Of a stretch of DNA of 64,000 nt, positions 42,093 through 51,416 are shown one piece after another. This DNA comes from Pseudomonadales bacterium. Its GTDB lineage: Bacteria > Pseudomonadota > Gammaproteobacteria > Pseudomonadales > Porticoccaceae. Position 1 is the stretch's first letter; every line of letters begins with the position of its first letter. Both the position numbers and the translations under genes were made by a program. The notes beneath the pieces were generated by a model, which searched no databases, was not told the origin of the DNA, and worked only from the letters and a program-made list of their open reading frames with translations. The stretch lies in NCBI GenBank assembly GCA_024234435.1, contig JACKOF010000001.1, forward strand, positions 1,054,001-1,118,000. Reading direction: 5' to 3'.

Positions 42093-42827
42093 GTGAACCG
42101 ACTGTTTAACATCATCCAGATTTTGCGTAGTGCAAGAGCCCCCATACGAGCAAAAGAGTTAGCCGAAAAGCTGGAAGTGTCGATTCGAACCGTATACCGA
42201 GATATTAAAGAACTACAAATTCAGAATGTGCCTATTCAAGAGGAAGCTGGAATAGGTTACGTTCTTAACAAGAATTTTGAAATGAAACCATTGATGCTCA
42301 CTCCAGATGAACTGGAAGCTGCCCTGTTGGGTAGTTTATGGGTTTCACGTAGTGGTGATAAAGCATTGGCGACTAGTGCCAATAGTCTAATTGGCAAAAT
42401 CAATGCCGTCGTTCCAGAGCACTTACGCAAGGTATTACTTAACTCTGCGCTAGTTATCCCTGAAACAACAATTAGTGGGGCTAGATCTTTGTCAGCAATC
42501 TCAAAGGTAGCAAAAGATGTGATTGATATTAGCAGTTTACGCGCGGCCATACGTGAACAGCGAAAAACCTCCATCGTCTACAAGGTTAAAGGGAAGCAAA
42601 GTAAGCGCGTAATTTGGCCCTTTATGGTGGCCTACTTTGAGCAGATTAGGGTAATTGCAGCTTGGTGTGAAATGAGACAGGAATTCAGACATTTTCGAAC
42701 AGATAGAATTATGTCATTTAATATTTTGCCAGAGACTTATCCATCGTCTAGGCAAGTTCTAAAGGCAGAGTGGCTAAAAGGTACAAACAACGATTTCAAA
42801 GCCATTGACGAGAAAGACATAGCTTGA
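42093..42827 (+). CDS. HTH/WYL-domain transcriptional regulator (YafY-like)
   Basis: A 244-residue regulator. An N-terminal DeoR-like winged helix (RLFNIIQILRSARAPIRAKE, then LEVSIRTVYRDIKEL) is followed by a WYL-type ligand domain (KTSIVYKVKGKQSKRVIWPF, EQIRVIAAWCEMRQEFRHFR then TDRI), in which the classic W-Y-L triad is partly changed. The start is GTG 42093. It lies between a GST and a Rieske oxygenase and may control one or both. Confidence 0.87.
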   Translation: MNRLFNIIQILRSARAPIRAKELAEKLEVSIRTVYRDIKELQIQNVPIQEEAGIGYVLNKNFEMKPLMLTPDELEAALLGSLWVSRSGDKALATSANSLIGKINAVVPEHLRKVLLNSALVIPETTISGARSLSAISKVAKDVIDISSLRAAIREQRKTSIVYKVKGKQSKRVIWPFMVAYFEQIRVIAAWCEMRQEFRHFRTDRIMSFNILPETYPSSRQVLKAEWLKGTNNDFKAIDEKDIA

Positions 42828-42961
42828 AGAGTTTGGTGATCAATAGGGTTCAGGAAGAAGACGCATAAGATATACCACATGGAGATCTTACTTGATGTTA
42901 AAAGAGTTTTGGTGCCAAATAAAACTCGATAACAATCACTTTTGATCGATTTTCTGCACGC

Positions 42962-42975
42962 TAGGTATATACCTA
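42962..42975. promoter_or_regulatory. Palindromic operator candidate before the Rieske oxygenase
   Basis: TAGGTATATACCTA is a perfect 14-bp palindrome 59 bases upstream of the oxygenase start, in a 206-bp gap. Its position over a likely promoter and the adjacent WYL regulator make it a plausible binding site. Confidence 0.5.
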
Positions 42976-43033
42976 TAATTTTAGCTACAACTATGGGGCC
43001 ATCTAAATACTGGGTTGTAGGAAGGGGGGAACA

Positions 43034-44086
43034 ATGACCAATTTTATTAAAAACACTTGGTACACGGCAGGTTGGTCCAGTGAAATTGGTGCTAAGCCAG
43101 CACATCGGAAAATTATTGGTGAGCATGTCGTTCTCTACCGAGGAGAGTCGGGTAACCTCATAGCTTTAGAAGATAAATGTCCACACCGTTTTGCTCCTCT
43201 GCACAAGGGGAAAATAATCGGTGACTTAATAGAGTGTCCCTATCATGGACTTCGTTTTGGCGATAATGGTAAGTGTGTCTACAACCCCTTTGACCCCAAC
43301 TTTTCCCCGCCGAATGCAACGGTTAAAACCTACTCTGTTGTAGAAAAAGACACATTAATTTGGATATGGATGGGAGAGGAACCTCTGGCAAGCCCTGAGG
43401 ATATTCCTGATTACCACTGGCTAAATGAAACCGACAAATATGCCATGACCAGTGAAGGCATGATTGAGATGCCAGTAAACTATGAGCTGATTATCGATAA
43501 TCTGTTAGATCTTAGTCACGGTCAGTTTTTACACCCAACCACTCTGGGTAATACCGCAATGGCTGGGGGGACCACTGATTCAAGAAAAGAAGGGAATACG
43601 GTTCATAGTGACCGCTTAAACTACGACGGCTATATGCCAACGCTGTTTAATAATAACGGTGTTATCCCAAACGAAACTAAAGTGGACTATTGGAATGATC
43701 TACGTTGGGACCCGGCAGGGTCCTATTATCTGGAGGTTGGCATTACACCTGCCGGTGAACCGCGTGAAAAAGGTGTGTATATAGGGTCAGCGCAACTTCT
43801 AACCCCCATAGATGAAGCCACAACTGCATATAGATTTATACTCTTCCGAACCTTTATGAAAGACAGCGAAGAACTTACCAGGGGCATAGAAGCATTGGTA
43901 ATGAAGGCGTTTGTTGAAGAAGACGAACCAATGATTGCGGATGTTCAAAAGAGAATGAACGGTAAGGATTTCTGGTCGCTTAGACCAGCAATATTGGAAG
44001 GTGACCGTGCCGCGATATTCGCGCGCAGGATATTGGAAAAGCTGGCGAGAGACGAGGAGAACAGCCAGGGTGAGTGTTTGGATTAA
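43034..44086 (+). CDS. Rieske non-haem iron oxygenase, VanA-like
   Basis: A 350-residue oxygenase subunit. The Rieske centre is C49-x-H51 and C68-x2-H71 (CPHRFAPLH...CPYHG). The mononuclear iron site is in DNLLDLSHGQFLHP (two His; the Asp ligand lies later). It resembles vanillate O-demethylase-type oxygenases that remove methyl groups from aromatics or oxidise amines. The usual VanB-type reductase gene is not adjacent, so electrons must come from a partner encoded elsewhere. Confidence 0.87.
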   Translation: MTNFIKNTWYTAGWSSEIGAKPAHRKIIGEHVVLYRGESGNLIALEDKCPHRFAPLHKGKIIGDLIECPYHGLRFGDNGKCVYNPFDPNFSPPNATVKTYSVVEKDTLIWIWMGEEPLASPEDIPDYHWLNETDKYAMTSEGMIEMPVNYELIIDNLLDLSHGQFLHPTTLGNTAMAGGTTDSRKEGNTVHSDRLNYDGYMPTLFNNNGVIPNETKVDYWNDLRWDPAGSYYLEVGITPAGEPREKGVYIGSAQLLTPIDEATTAYRFILFRTFMKDSEELTRGIEALVMKAFVEEDEPMIADVQKRMNGKDFWSLRPAILEGDRAAIFARRILEKLARDEENSQGECLD

Positions 44087-44107
44087 CAAGTTGGACTGTT
44101 GCCGGAT

Positions 44108-45058
44108 TTAAGTAACAATATCGCCGTTCACATACTTCCGCAGTTGAGTCCTGGCAACACGTCTCTCGTCAGTTTCCTCGACCAGCTCCGGATATTTGGG
44201 TGTCGTCATATAGCGGGCGAACCAGTCCGCCAGCAGTGCATCATCTTCCAGTATATTGTTCAGCAGCTTTCTCGCTTGCCCGATAAATTCAGGTGAAATC
44301 ATTTCGGATGCCATACCTGGAGTCAAAACCGGATCCTGATAATGCGGGCTATTGGGCCGGGCTAGCAGTTCCGTAGCCAAATCACCAAGCATTTCGGCGG
44401 CTGTGGGCGCACGAAAACCTACGGAATAGGTCATACTTTCGCCGACGGCAACTCCATGGTGCGCTACCTGAGGGGGTAAATAGAGTATATCTCCGGGATT
44501 GAGCAACCAGTCTTCGAGGGGATCAAAATTATCGAGTATTCTCAAGGGCGTACCGCCTACTCGTGGCGATTCTTCATTGCACTTCTGTTGCTCGGAGTGT
44601 CCGCCAATTTGCCAACGACGTTGGCCGTAACCTTGAATCAGGAAAACATCATAATAATCAAAATGCGGGCCAACGCTACCTCCCTCCGGAGCATAGCTCA
44701 CCATAATGTCGTCCAGCCTCCAGGGGGGAAGAAAGCTGAAATGTTCAAGTAACTGCTTAACCTCTGGCACCCACAAGTCAACGGCCTGAACTAACAAAGT
44801 CCATTTATCTTTGGGCAGTTCGTGAAAGATTTGTTCTTCGAACGGGCCACAAAGTAATTCCCACGAGCTTGAGGGCCCTTGCTCCAGAATAATGCGCGAT
44901 TCGATGTCATCATCAAGAGCCAGTCCCGCCAGGTCATCAGGACTTAGCGGCGACTCAAAATCAGGGAGAGCATTGCGAATCAACAGAGGTTTCTGCTGCC
45001 AATACTCAGCGAGAAACTGCTGTGCAGAAATCTCGCCAAGTATGGTTTGTTTCGACAT
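44108..45058 (-). CDS. roxA: JmjC-type ribosomal oxygenase RoxA (YcfD)
   Basis: A 316-residue 2-oxoglutarate/Fe(II) oxygenase. The cupin core shows SVGPHFDYYDVF (His and Asp iron ligands) and QVAHHGVAVGES (second His), with NPGDILYLPP before it. YcfD hydroxylates an arginine in ribosomal protein L16. The gene starts inside the purB stop (TAATG), so both are coupled, as is common in gammaproteobacteria. Confidence 0.9.
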   Translation of the reverse strand: MSKQTILGEISAQQFLAEYWQQKPLLIRNALPDFESPLSPDDLAGLALDDDIESRIILEQGPSSSWELLCGPFEEQIFHELPKDKWTLLVQAVDLWVPEVKQLLEHFSFLPPWRLDDIMVSYAPEGGSVGPHFDYYDVFLIQGYGQRRWQIGGHSEQQKCNEESPRVGGTPLRILDNFDPLEDWLLNPGDILYLPPQVAHHGVAVGESMTYSVGFRAPTAAEMLGDLATELLARPNSPHYQDPVLTPGMASEMISPEFIGQARKLLNNILEDDALLADWFARYMTTPKYPELVEETDERRVARTQLRKYVNGDIVT

Positions 45059-46425
45059 TAGATCGCCTTGGCTTGCGCGACGGCATTGCCTATATAGCTG
45101 GAAGGCGTCATAACCATCAGTTCGTCCCTGGCTTGCTGGGGAATATCCAGTGTCTGAACAAATTCCTGAATAGCTGCCTTGGTAATGGTATTGCCCCGGG
45201 TCAGCGCTTTGAGTTTTTCGTACGGCTCAGGAATATTGTAACGACGCATCACCGTTTGTACTGGCTCTGCCAGTACTTCCCAAGCATTTTCGAGATCCTG
45301 CGCCAGCCGCTCGCCATTCAGCTCCAGCTTGTTAATACCCTTGAGGGTTGAGCTATAGGCTATCTGACTGTAACCAAACCCCACGCCCATATTCCTTAAT
45401 ACTGTTGAATCTGTGAGGTCTCGCTGCCAGCGGGATATCGGCAGCTTCTGGCTGAGGTGATTAAAAACCGCATTGGCAATACCCAGATTTCCCTCTGAAT
45501 TCTCGAAATCGATAGGGTTTACTTTGTGAGGCATGGTGGAAGAGCCTACTTCACCGGCAACAGTTTTCTGTTTGAAGTAACCGAGTGAGATATAACCCCA
45601 GATATCCCGGTCGAAATCAATCAGAATAGTGTTAAAGCGGGCAATAGCATCGAAAAGCTCGGCGATATAATCGTGTGGTTCAATTTGAGTGGTGTAAGCG
45701 TTCCACTGCAATCCCAGACCTTCTACAAAACTTTGAGCATTGGCAACCCAATCAATATCAGGGTAAGCCGAAAGGTGTGCATTGTAGTTGCCAACAGCAC
45801 CATTGATTTTACCCAGGAGAGGAATCTGGCGAATTTGTTCAATCTGACGATACAGTCTCGCTGCGACATTGGCCATTTCCTTGCCAACGGTTGTGGGCGA
45901 AGCAGTTTGCCCATGGGTGCGGGACAACATGGGGATCTCAGCGAAATCACGGCCCATTTGTGCAATTTTATTGGCGATATTTTCTATTTGAGGCAACAGA
46001 ACCTGATCACGGCCCTCACGCAACATCAGTGCATGGGAGAGGTTATTAATATCTTCTGATGTACAGGCAAAGTGAACAAACTCACTAACCGCGTTTAACT
46101 CGGCATTTTCGGCAATATATTGCTTGATAAAGTATTCTACCGCCTTAACGTCATGGTTAGTGGTACTTTCGATCTCTTTTATACGGATAGCATCTGCTTC
46201 AGAAAAATTATCCACCAGCGCTTCAAGTACAGCATTTGCCTCTGCAGAAAAAGAAGCCACTTCTGTAATTTCAGGGTGGTTGGCAAGTTGTTGTAACCAA
46301 CGCACCTCAACCTGAACACGGTATTTAATCAGGCCAAACTCGCTAAAAGCGGAGCGTAGGTCAGCAGTTTTACTGCCGTAGCGACCATCAATGGGGGATA
46401 TTGCGGAAAGACTGGAAAGATTCAT
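45058..46425 (-). CDS. purB: Adenylosuccinate lyase
   Basis: A 455-residue fumarase-superfamily enzyme that acts twice in purine synthesis (SAICAR to AICAR and adenylosuccinate to AMP). The superfamily signature is GSSTMPHKVNPIDFEN; TSEDINNLSHAL and SRTHGQTASPTTVGKE carry catalytic His and substrate contacts. Length and N-terminus (LSAISPIDGRYG) are typical. It overlaps roxA by one base. Confidence 0.96.
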   Translation of the reverse strand: MNLSSLSAISPIDGRYGSKTADLRSAFSEFGLIKYRVQVEVRWLQQLANHPEITEVASFSAEANAVLEALVDNFSEADAIRIKEIESTTNHDVKAVEYFIKQYIAENAELNAVSEFVHFACTSEDINNLSHALMLREGRDQVLLPQIENIANKIAQMGRDFAEIPMLSRTHGQTASPTTVGKEMANVAARLYRQIEQIRQIPLLGKINGAVGNYNAHLSAYPDIDWVANAQSFVEGLGLQWNAYTTQIEPHDYIAELFDAIARFNTILIDFDRDIWGYISLGYFKQKTVAGEVGSSTMPHKVNPIDFENSEGNLGIANAVFNHLSQKLPISRWQRDLTDSTVLRNMGVGFGYSQIAYSSTLKGINKLELNGERLAQDLENAWEVLAEPVQTVMRRYNIPEPYEKLKALTRGNTITKAAIQEFVQTLDIPQQARDELMVMTPSSYIGNAVAQAKAI

Positions 46426-46519
46426 TGGTTATTCACAACGTTAAGGTTAAATTCGAGTGAGACGGAAAGGTTGCGATTTTACCGGAAAGCTATTCTTTTT
46501 TCAGTGAGCAAAAGGTATT

Positions 46520-47149
46520 TTACAAACTTCTTTGCAACTCATGCAGATGCTGAAGAATAGGCTTTCTGCAGAAGATTAAATGGTAGCGGCGTCCGCCAAG
46601 CTGATTCCAGAGTACGGCGCTTCGTATGGCACTGAACAGCAGACAGCGGATGCGTGAGGCAATGTTTTCCTGCCGCAGATAATCCGGGTAGCCATTGACC
46701 TGAATCCGGTACCGGAAAGTACCTACCGTATCTTTGTAAAGCTGGGCAAGATTGGCAATGACATTCTCATGGTTGCTGCCAAAGATATCAGCTTGTTGGT
46801 CTGCTTTTTCAATGCCTCGTGCTACCTGATCCAGCGTCCTTGATGAATGACGCAGTTTTTTTGCCAGATACACGACACCCACAGCGTAACGCAGGACATT
46901 GGAATTGTTTGCCTTACCCTGCAGGGTAAGTAACTCCTGCATGGATTCAAATCCCACTTCCACGTTTACAAGTGAACCAAACACCTGTTCGGTGGATTCC
47001 GGATTCTGGTTCAACAGTGCTTGCAGACAGACATCAAACTGATCAGTCGGTATTGAGCCGTGTCGGGCCAAATTGTCTACCAGCTGACATGCAAGAAAAA
47101 TACCGCCGAGGGCAATAACCTGTTCGCGGTTTACGGGTTTTGCTAACAC
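46520..47149 (-). CDS. hflD: High-frequency lysogenisation protein HflD
   Basis: A 209-residue helical, membrane-associated protein. GGIFLACQLVDNLARHGSIP and RYAVGVVYLAKKLRHSSRTL match HflD (YcfC), which in E. coli binds phage lambda CII. The GTG start follows the mnmA stop with no gap (TAG then GTG) and GGAG is upstream within mnmA, so both are co-translated. Order mnmA-hflD-purB is the standard one. Confidence 0.93.
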   Translation of the reverse strand: MLAKPVNREQVIALGGIFLACQLVDNLARHGSIPTDQFDVCLQALLNQNPESTEQVFGSLVNVEVGFESMQELLTLQGKANNSNVLRYAVGVVYLAKKLRHSSRTLDQVARGIEKADQQADIFGSNHENVIANLAQLYKDTVGTFRYRIQVNGYPDYLRQENIASRIRCLLFSAIRSAVLWNQLGGRRYHLIFCRKPILQHLHELQRSL

Positions 47150-48277
47150 CTATACGGCTCCTTGGTTCCAACTGCGTTCAATGACTCCGCCGCCGAGACA
47201 GAGGTCGCCCTGATAAAATACGACAGACTGGCCGGGCGTGACTGCTCGTTGCGGCTGATCAAATATAACCAGGCAATGACTCCCGGTAATCGTTACCGCA
47301 CAGGATTGATCCGGTTGGCGATAGCGGGTTTTGGCGACGCATCGAAATACCGGATTCTCAGGCTCACCATTAATCCAGTGTAATTGCTCGGCAGATAATA
47401 CGTTGGTAAATAGCAGCGGGTGGTTACTACCTTGCGCAGCCAGCAACACATTGCGTTTTAAGTCTTTGCCAACCACGTACCAGGGCGCTTCGCTGTAATT
47501 CTGTAAGCCGCCAATACCCAACCCCTGACGTTGCCCTAGCGTGTGGTACATCAGGCCACTGTGTCGCCCTATGACTTCGCCTTCCGGTGTCTCAATGTCT
47601 CCTGGCTGTGCAGGCAGGTATTGTTCAAGAAAATCTTTGAAGCGGCGTTCACCAATAAAACAGATACCGGTAGAATCTTTTTTACGAGCTGTAGCAAGTC
47701 CGTGTTCTTCAGCGATTTTACGGACAGCAGGTTTTTCCATTTCACCAATAGGAAAAAGCGATTTTGCAAAAGCCTCTTCGGTTACGGCATGAAGAAAATA
47801 ACTTTGATCTTTATTATTATCCAGCCCCTTCAGTAACTGGCTATGACCCTCGTAATCACGACGCTGAACATAGTGCCCCGTGGCTATTAAATCGGCGCCC
47901 AGTAATTGGGCATATTCCAAAAACACTTTAAATTTAATTTCCCGGTTGCAGAGAATATCCGGGTTAGGTGTACGACCAGCTTTGTATTCAGCCAAAAAAT
48001 ACTCAAACACGTTATCCCAGTATTCTGCCGCGAAGTTGGCAGCGTGCAATTTGATACCAAGCTTGTCAGCGACGGCCTGGGCGTCCTTCATGTCTTCCTT
48101 TGCCGTGCAATACTCGGTGCCGTCATCCTCTTCCCAGTTTTTCATAAACAGGCCTTCCACCTGATAACCCTGTTGCTGTAGCAGCAGAGCGGTAACAGAT
48201 GAGTCCACACCACCGGACATACCAACAATGACTTTTGGGGGGCTGTTGCGAGTGGTATTTTCTGAGGTTGCGTTCAT
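47150..48277 (-). CDS. mnmA: tRNA-specific 2-thiouridylase
   Basis: A 375-residue enzyme that makes s2U34 in tRNA for Lys, Glu and Gln. The PP-loop is GMSGGVDSSVTALLL near residue 20, the two catalytic cysteines are in PDILCNREIKF and STGICFIGERRFKDFL, and HTLGQRQGLGIGG is conserved. The N-terminus carries a short extension (MNATSENTTRNSPPK). Confidence 0.96.
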   Translation of the reverse strand: MNATSENTTRNSPPKVIVGMSGGVDSSVTALLLQQQGYQVEGLFMKNWEEDDGTEYCTAKEDMKDAQAVADKLGIKLHAANFAAEYWDNVFEYFLAEYKAGRTPNPDILCNREIKFKVFLEYAQLLGADLIATGHYVQRRDYEGHSQLLKGLDNNKDQSYFLHAVTEEAFAKSLFPIGEMEKPAVRKIAEEHGLATARKKDSTGICFIGERRFKDFLEQYLPAQPGDIETPEGEVIGRHSGLMYHTLGQRQGLGIGGLQNYSEAPWYVVGKDLKRNVLLAAQGSNHPLLFTNVLSAEQLHWINGEPENPVFRCVAKTRYRQPDQSCAVTITGSHCLVIFDQPQRAVTPGQSVVFYQGDLCLGGGVIERSWNQGAV

Positions 48278-48289
48278 AGGGGCGCGATT

Positions 48290-48739
48290 TTAGCTTTGCT
48301 CGCGAATCATATCCAATGGATATCGCTTGCCACTGCGATAATCTTCAATAGCCATCATGACCAGAGGGCTGCGAAACTCCGCTTGCAGTTCGGCAATGGC
48401 GTGCTCGTCCAGCCAGAGTACCTCGTCGATATCGCCATCAATGAGCTCGCTCACCTGTTGTACGGGTGTTGCGGAAAATACAACACGATAGTAGGTCACA
48501 CCATTCGTCGGGGCAGTAAACGTTGTCAGCCCCAGCACAGCGGTTAGGTTTACCTGCCAGCCCGTCTCTTCAAGCGTTTCCCTGATCGCCGCAGCGGTAA
48601 GTGTTTCACCTGGCTCAACGTGACCTGCCGGCTGATTGTAAACTTTCTTGCCGCTGACTTTGTCCGTTTCTCTCACCATAAGATAACGTCCTTGATCTTC
48701 AATAACAGTGGCCACAGTCAAGTGGATTCTATCGGGCAC
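48290..48739 (-). CDS. nudJ: Nudix hydrolase NudJ-like
   Basis: A 149-residue protein with a full Nudix box, GHVEPGETLTAAAIRETLEE followed by TGW, in the GX5EX7REUXEEXGU pattern. E. coli NudJ (YmfB) hydrolyses HMP-PP and nucleoside diphosphates. The start is GTG. It overlaps the end of rluE by 11 bases and lies 12 bases before mnmA, in the usual rluE-nudJ-mnmA order. Confidence 0.9.
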   Translation of the reverse strand: MPDRIHLTVATVIEDQGRYLMVRETDKVSGKKVYNQPAGHVEPGETLTAAAIRETLEETGWQVNLTAVLGLTTFTAPTNGVTYYRVVFSATPVQQVSELIDGDIDEVLWLDEHAIAELQAEFRSPLVMMAIEDYRSGKRYPLDMIREQS

Positions 48740-49319
48740 GGGTGTGTTTCCCTTTTGGGTGTTTTTTATCTACGGGTAAATGCACTGTCAGAACGTTATG
48801 TTCACCCGGTTGCAAATCATTCAGCCTCCATTCTCCTATCTGTTCACGAATCAGGCGGAGAGTAGGGAAGCCCTCGGCCGCCGTCATTCTGCGAACCTGG
48901 CGATTGCGTCCTTCACTTATTGTCAGCCGCAACCAACTGGTAGGGAGGTTTTGGCGGATACGCACAGCAGGTGTTCGCGGCCAGATTTGTGGTGCGTCGA
49001 TAGCTTCAGCTTTAGCCGGAAGTGTAGGGCCATCGTTAAGCAGCACTCCGTTGCTCAATTGCCTTAGTGCATCCGCTGTAATCAACCCTTCGACCTGAAC
49101 GAGATAGGTTTTGGGTAGCTTGAATCTTGGGTCGCTGATACGAGCCTGAAGTTTTCCATTATCCGTTAACAGCAAAAGGCCCTCGGAATCACGATCAAGT
49201 CGGCCTGCAGGATAAAAGCCTTTTTTGTGGATATACGCCGATAGTCCGGTATGTCCATCCGAGGATGAAAACTGGCTGAGGACACCGTAAGGTTTGTTGA
49301 AGAGAATGATTTCTGTCAT
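48729..49319 (-). CDS. rluE: 23S rRNA pseudouridine synthase RluE
   Basis: A 196-residue RsuA-family synthase without the N-terminal S4 domain. IILFNKPYGVLSQFSS begins the fold, AGRLDRDSEGLLLLTDNG holds the catalytic Asp, and LTISEGRNRQVRRMTAAEGF is the RNA-contact motif. RluE makes pseudouridine 2457 in E. coli 23S rRNA. A basic tail (KKHPKGKHTRAR) closes the protein. Confidence 0.93.
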   Translation of the reverse strand: MTEIILFNKPYGVLSQFSSSDGHTGLSAYIHKKGFYPAGRLDRDSEGLLLLTDNGKLQARISDPRFKLPKTYLVQVEGLITADALRQLSNGVLLNDGPTLPAKAEAIDAPQIWPRTPAVRIRQNLPTSWLRLTISEGRNRQVRRMTAAEGFPTLRLIREQIGEWRLNDLQPGEHNVLTVHLPVDKKHPKGKHTRAR

Positions 49320-49446
49320 GAATTATATGAATTACTCTATACAAACCCGTTCAGGCTACAGTATAAAGCCGAAGCTGTGTTAAAGTTTGTTACCGCAGTT
49401 CCCGCTTATTTCTACCCACATTACACATTATTTGATGGAGATTGTA

Positions 49447-50700
49447 ATGGCTTACCAGCATATTCAAGTGCCTTCCGAAGGCGAAAAAATCACAGTTAAC
49501 GAAGATTTTTCTCTCAATGTTCCAAACAACCCCATTATCCCCTTTATAGAAGGTGACGGTATCGGTGTTGATATCAGTCCTGTGATGATCAAAGTAATTG
49601 ATGCTGCTGTGGAAAAAGCCTACAACGGTGACAGGAAAATAGCCTGGATGGAAGTCTATTGTGGTGAAAAAGCTGCAGAATTATATGAAGGTGACTGGTT
49701 TCCCGCTGAAACCCTTGAAGCGATTCGCGAGTTTTCCGTCTCAATTAAAGGTCCGCTCACAACGCCTGTTGGCGGCGGCTTTCGCTCTCTTAACGTGGCC
49801 CTTCGTCAGGAACTGGATTTGTATGTATGTCAGCGCCCGGTGCGCTGGTTTGCCGGAGTGCCTTCGCCAGTGAAAGATCCCGGCAAGGTGGATATGTGTA
49901 TTTTCAGGGAAAACTCGGAAGATATTTATGCCGGTATTGAGTGGCGTGCAGGCACACCTGAAGCCACCAAAGTTATCAATTTTCTGCAAAACGAGATGGG
50001 TGTTTCGAAAATCCGTTTCCCGGAAAACTGTGGCATTGGCGTGAAGCCGGTTTCAGAAGAAGGTACCAAACGTCTGGTCCGAAAGGCCATTCAATATGCG
50101 ATCGATCAAAATAAGGATTCGGTCACACTGGTGCACAAGGGAAACATTATGAAGTTCACTGAGGGCGCTTTCTGTGACTGGGGTTATGAAATCGCCCGTG
50201 ATGAGTTCGGTGCAGAACCTCTTGATGGTGGCCCCTGGAAAGTGCTGAAAAATCCGCAGACAGGTGGCGAAATTGTTATTAAAGATGTTATTGCTGATGC
50301 CATGTTGCAACAGATCATATTACGCCCTGCGGAATATGACGTCATTGCCACGCTGAATCTGAATGGCGATTATATTTCAGATGCGCTGGCTGCCCAGGTT
50401 GGTGGAATAGGTATCGCTCCAGGCGCCAATTTGTCTGACGATATCGCGATATTTGAAGCAACTCACGGTACAGCGCCTAAATACGCAGGAAAGGACAAGG
50501 TAAACCCTGGTTCACTGATACTCTCTGCAGAGATGATGTTGCGGCATATTGGTTGGGGCGATGCAGCAGACCTGATTATCAGTAGCATGGAAGCGGCTAT
50601 ATCGGCTGGCACTGTGACTTACGACTTTGAACGCCTTATGGAAGGAGCAACATTGTTGTCCTGTTCAGAGTTTGGCGATGCCATGATTGCTAAAATGTAG
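49447..50700 (+). CDS. icd: NADP-dependent isocitrate dehydrogenase
   Basis: A 417-residue TCA-cycle enzyme (isocitrate to 2-oxoglutarate). GGGFRSLNVALRQELDLYVC (near residues 108-127) holds the serine that AceK phosphorylates in E. coli to divert carbon into the glyoxylate shunt. ATHGTAPKYAGKDKVNPGS is the NADP-binding block. The start at 49447 has GGAG upstream; the longer frame to 49387 is unsupported. aceA and glcB are 20 kb away. Confidence 0.96.
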   Translation: MAYQHIQVPSEGEKITVNEDFSLNVPNNPIIPFIEGDGIGVDISPVMIKVIDAAVEKAYNGDRKIAWMEVYCGEKAAELYEGDWFPAETLEAIREFSVSIKGPLTTPVGGGFRSLNVALRQELDLYVCQRPVRWFAGVPSPVKDPGKVDMCIFRENSEDIYAGIEWRAGTPEATKVINFLQNEMGVSKIRFPENCGIGVKPVSEEGTKRLVRKAIQYAIDQNKDSVTLVHKGNIMKFTEGAFCDWGYEIARDEFGAEPLDGGPWKVLKNPQTGGEIVIKDVIADAMLQQIILRPAEYDVIATLNLNGDYISDALAAQVGGIGIAPGANLSDDIAIFEATHGTAPKYAGKDKVNPGSLILSAEMMLRHIGWGDAADLIISSMEAAISAGTVTYDFERLMEGATLLSCSEFGDAMIAKM

Positions 50701-50734
50701 CGTTTCAATCGCCAAATTATCTGGCACCACACGG

Positions 50735-50767
50735 AAAACCCCTCGCTGGAATCAGCAGGGGTTTTTT
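50735..50767 (+). terminator. Rho-independent terminator after icd
   Basis: AAAACCCC pairs with GGGGTTTT, with an inner GCTG/CAGC stem and a GAAT loop, followed by T-run. It may also serve the convergent cspD gene. Confidence 0.88.
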
Positions 50768-50819
50768 GTTTTTCAATCTACAAAGCGTACAAGCAGCTTT
50801 TTTGGAAATTCAGTGTGGT

Positions 50820-51101
50820 TTAAGCGCCTTGCCCAGCTGTCTCAAAGGACATCTCTTGCTCAGGCTCATCTTCCGAGCATGTTGCGACTGAGCTTTTGTC
50901 ACTGACAGTAATATTGGCAGCGTGTTTGCCTTTTTCCCCATCCACAAGATCAAAATTGACCTGCTGGCCAGCTTTAAGTGTCCGATAGCCGTCCATTGAA
51001 ATAGCGGAATAGTGGGCGAAAACATCTTCATCACTATCCGCAGGCAATATGAATCCATAGCCTTTTGCGTTGTTAAACCACTTCACCGTACCTGTTGGCA
51101 T
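50820..51101 (-). CDS. cspD: Cold-shock-like protein CspD
   Basis: A 93-residue protein: an N-terminal cold-shock domain (GTVKWFNNAKGYGFILP, VFAHYSAISMDGYRTLK) and an acidic C-terminal tail. Its place next to clpS, divergent, is that of cspD in gammaproteobacteria; CspD inhibits replication in stationary phase in E. coli. The start at 51101 is chosen by homology; the frame is open 123 bases further. Confidence 0.9.
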   Translation of the reverse strand: MPTGTVKWFNNAKGYGFILPADSDEDVFAHYSAISMDGYRTLKAGQQVNFDLVDGEKGKHAANITVSDKSSVATCSEDEPEQEMSFETAGQGA

Positions 51102-51416
51102 GGTCTTACCCCTTTTATTGTTTAATCCTTCTTCAATTTTTGCTTCATCTTCGCCAAATTTATGCAGCCACCGATATGGTTTTTGTTGTGATGATCTGCT
51201 TTGGTCTGGTTGTTTTTTATTCAACTAGCCTTTCTATAGCTAAAAGTGATAGGTGTCAACCCCTGAATCGGGCAAAATTTCATCAGAAAGTCCTGCTAAA
51301 AGCCGGAATAGTGATTAGAATGATAGCTCGGAGGCTGAAACAACCTTTCTTCTCAGCAATGTTGTTTGCAAGTAGTGGAAATCAATTGGAAAGTAACTAG
51401 GGTTTTTTTGAAAGAC

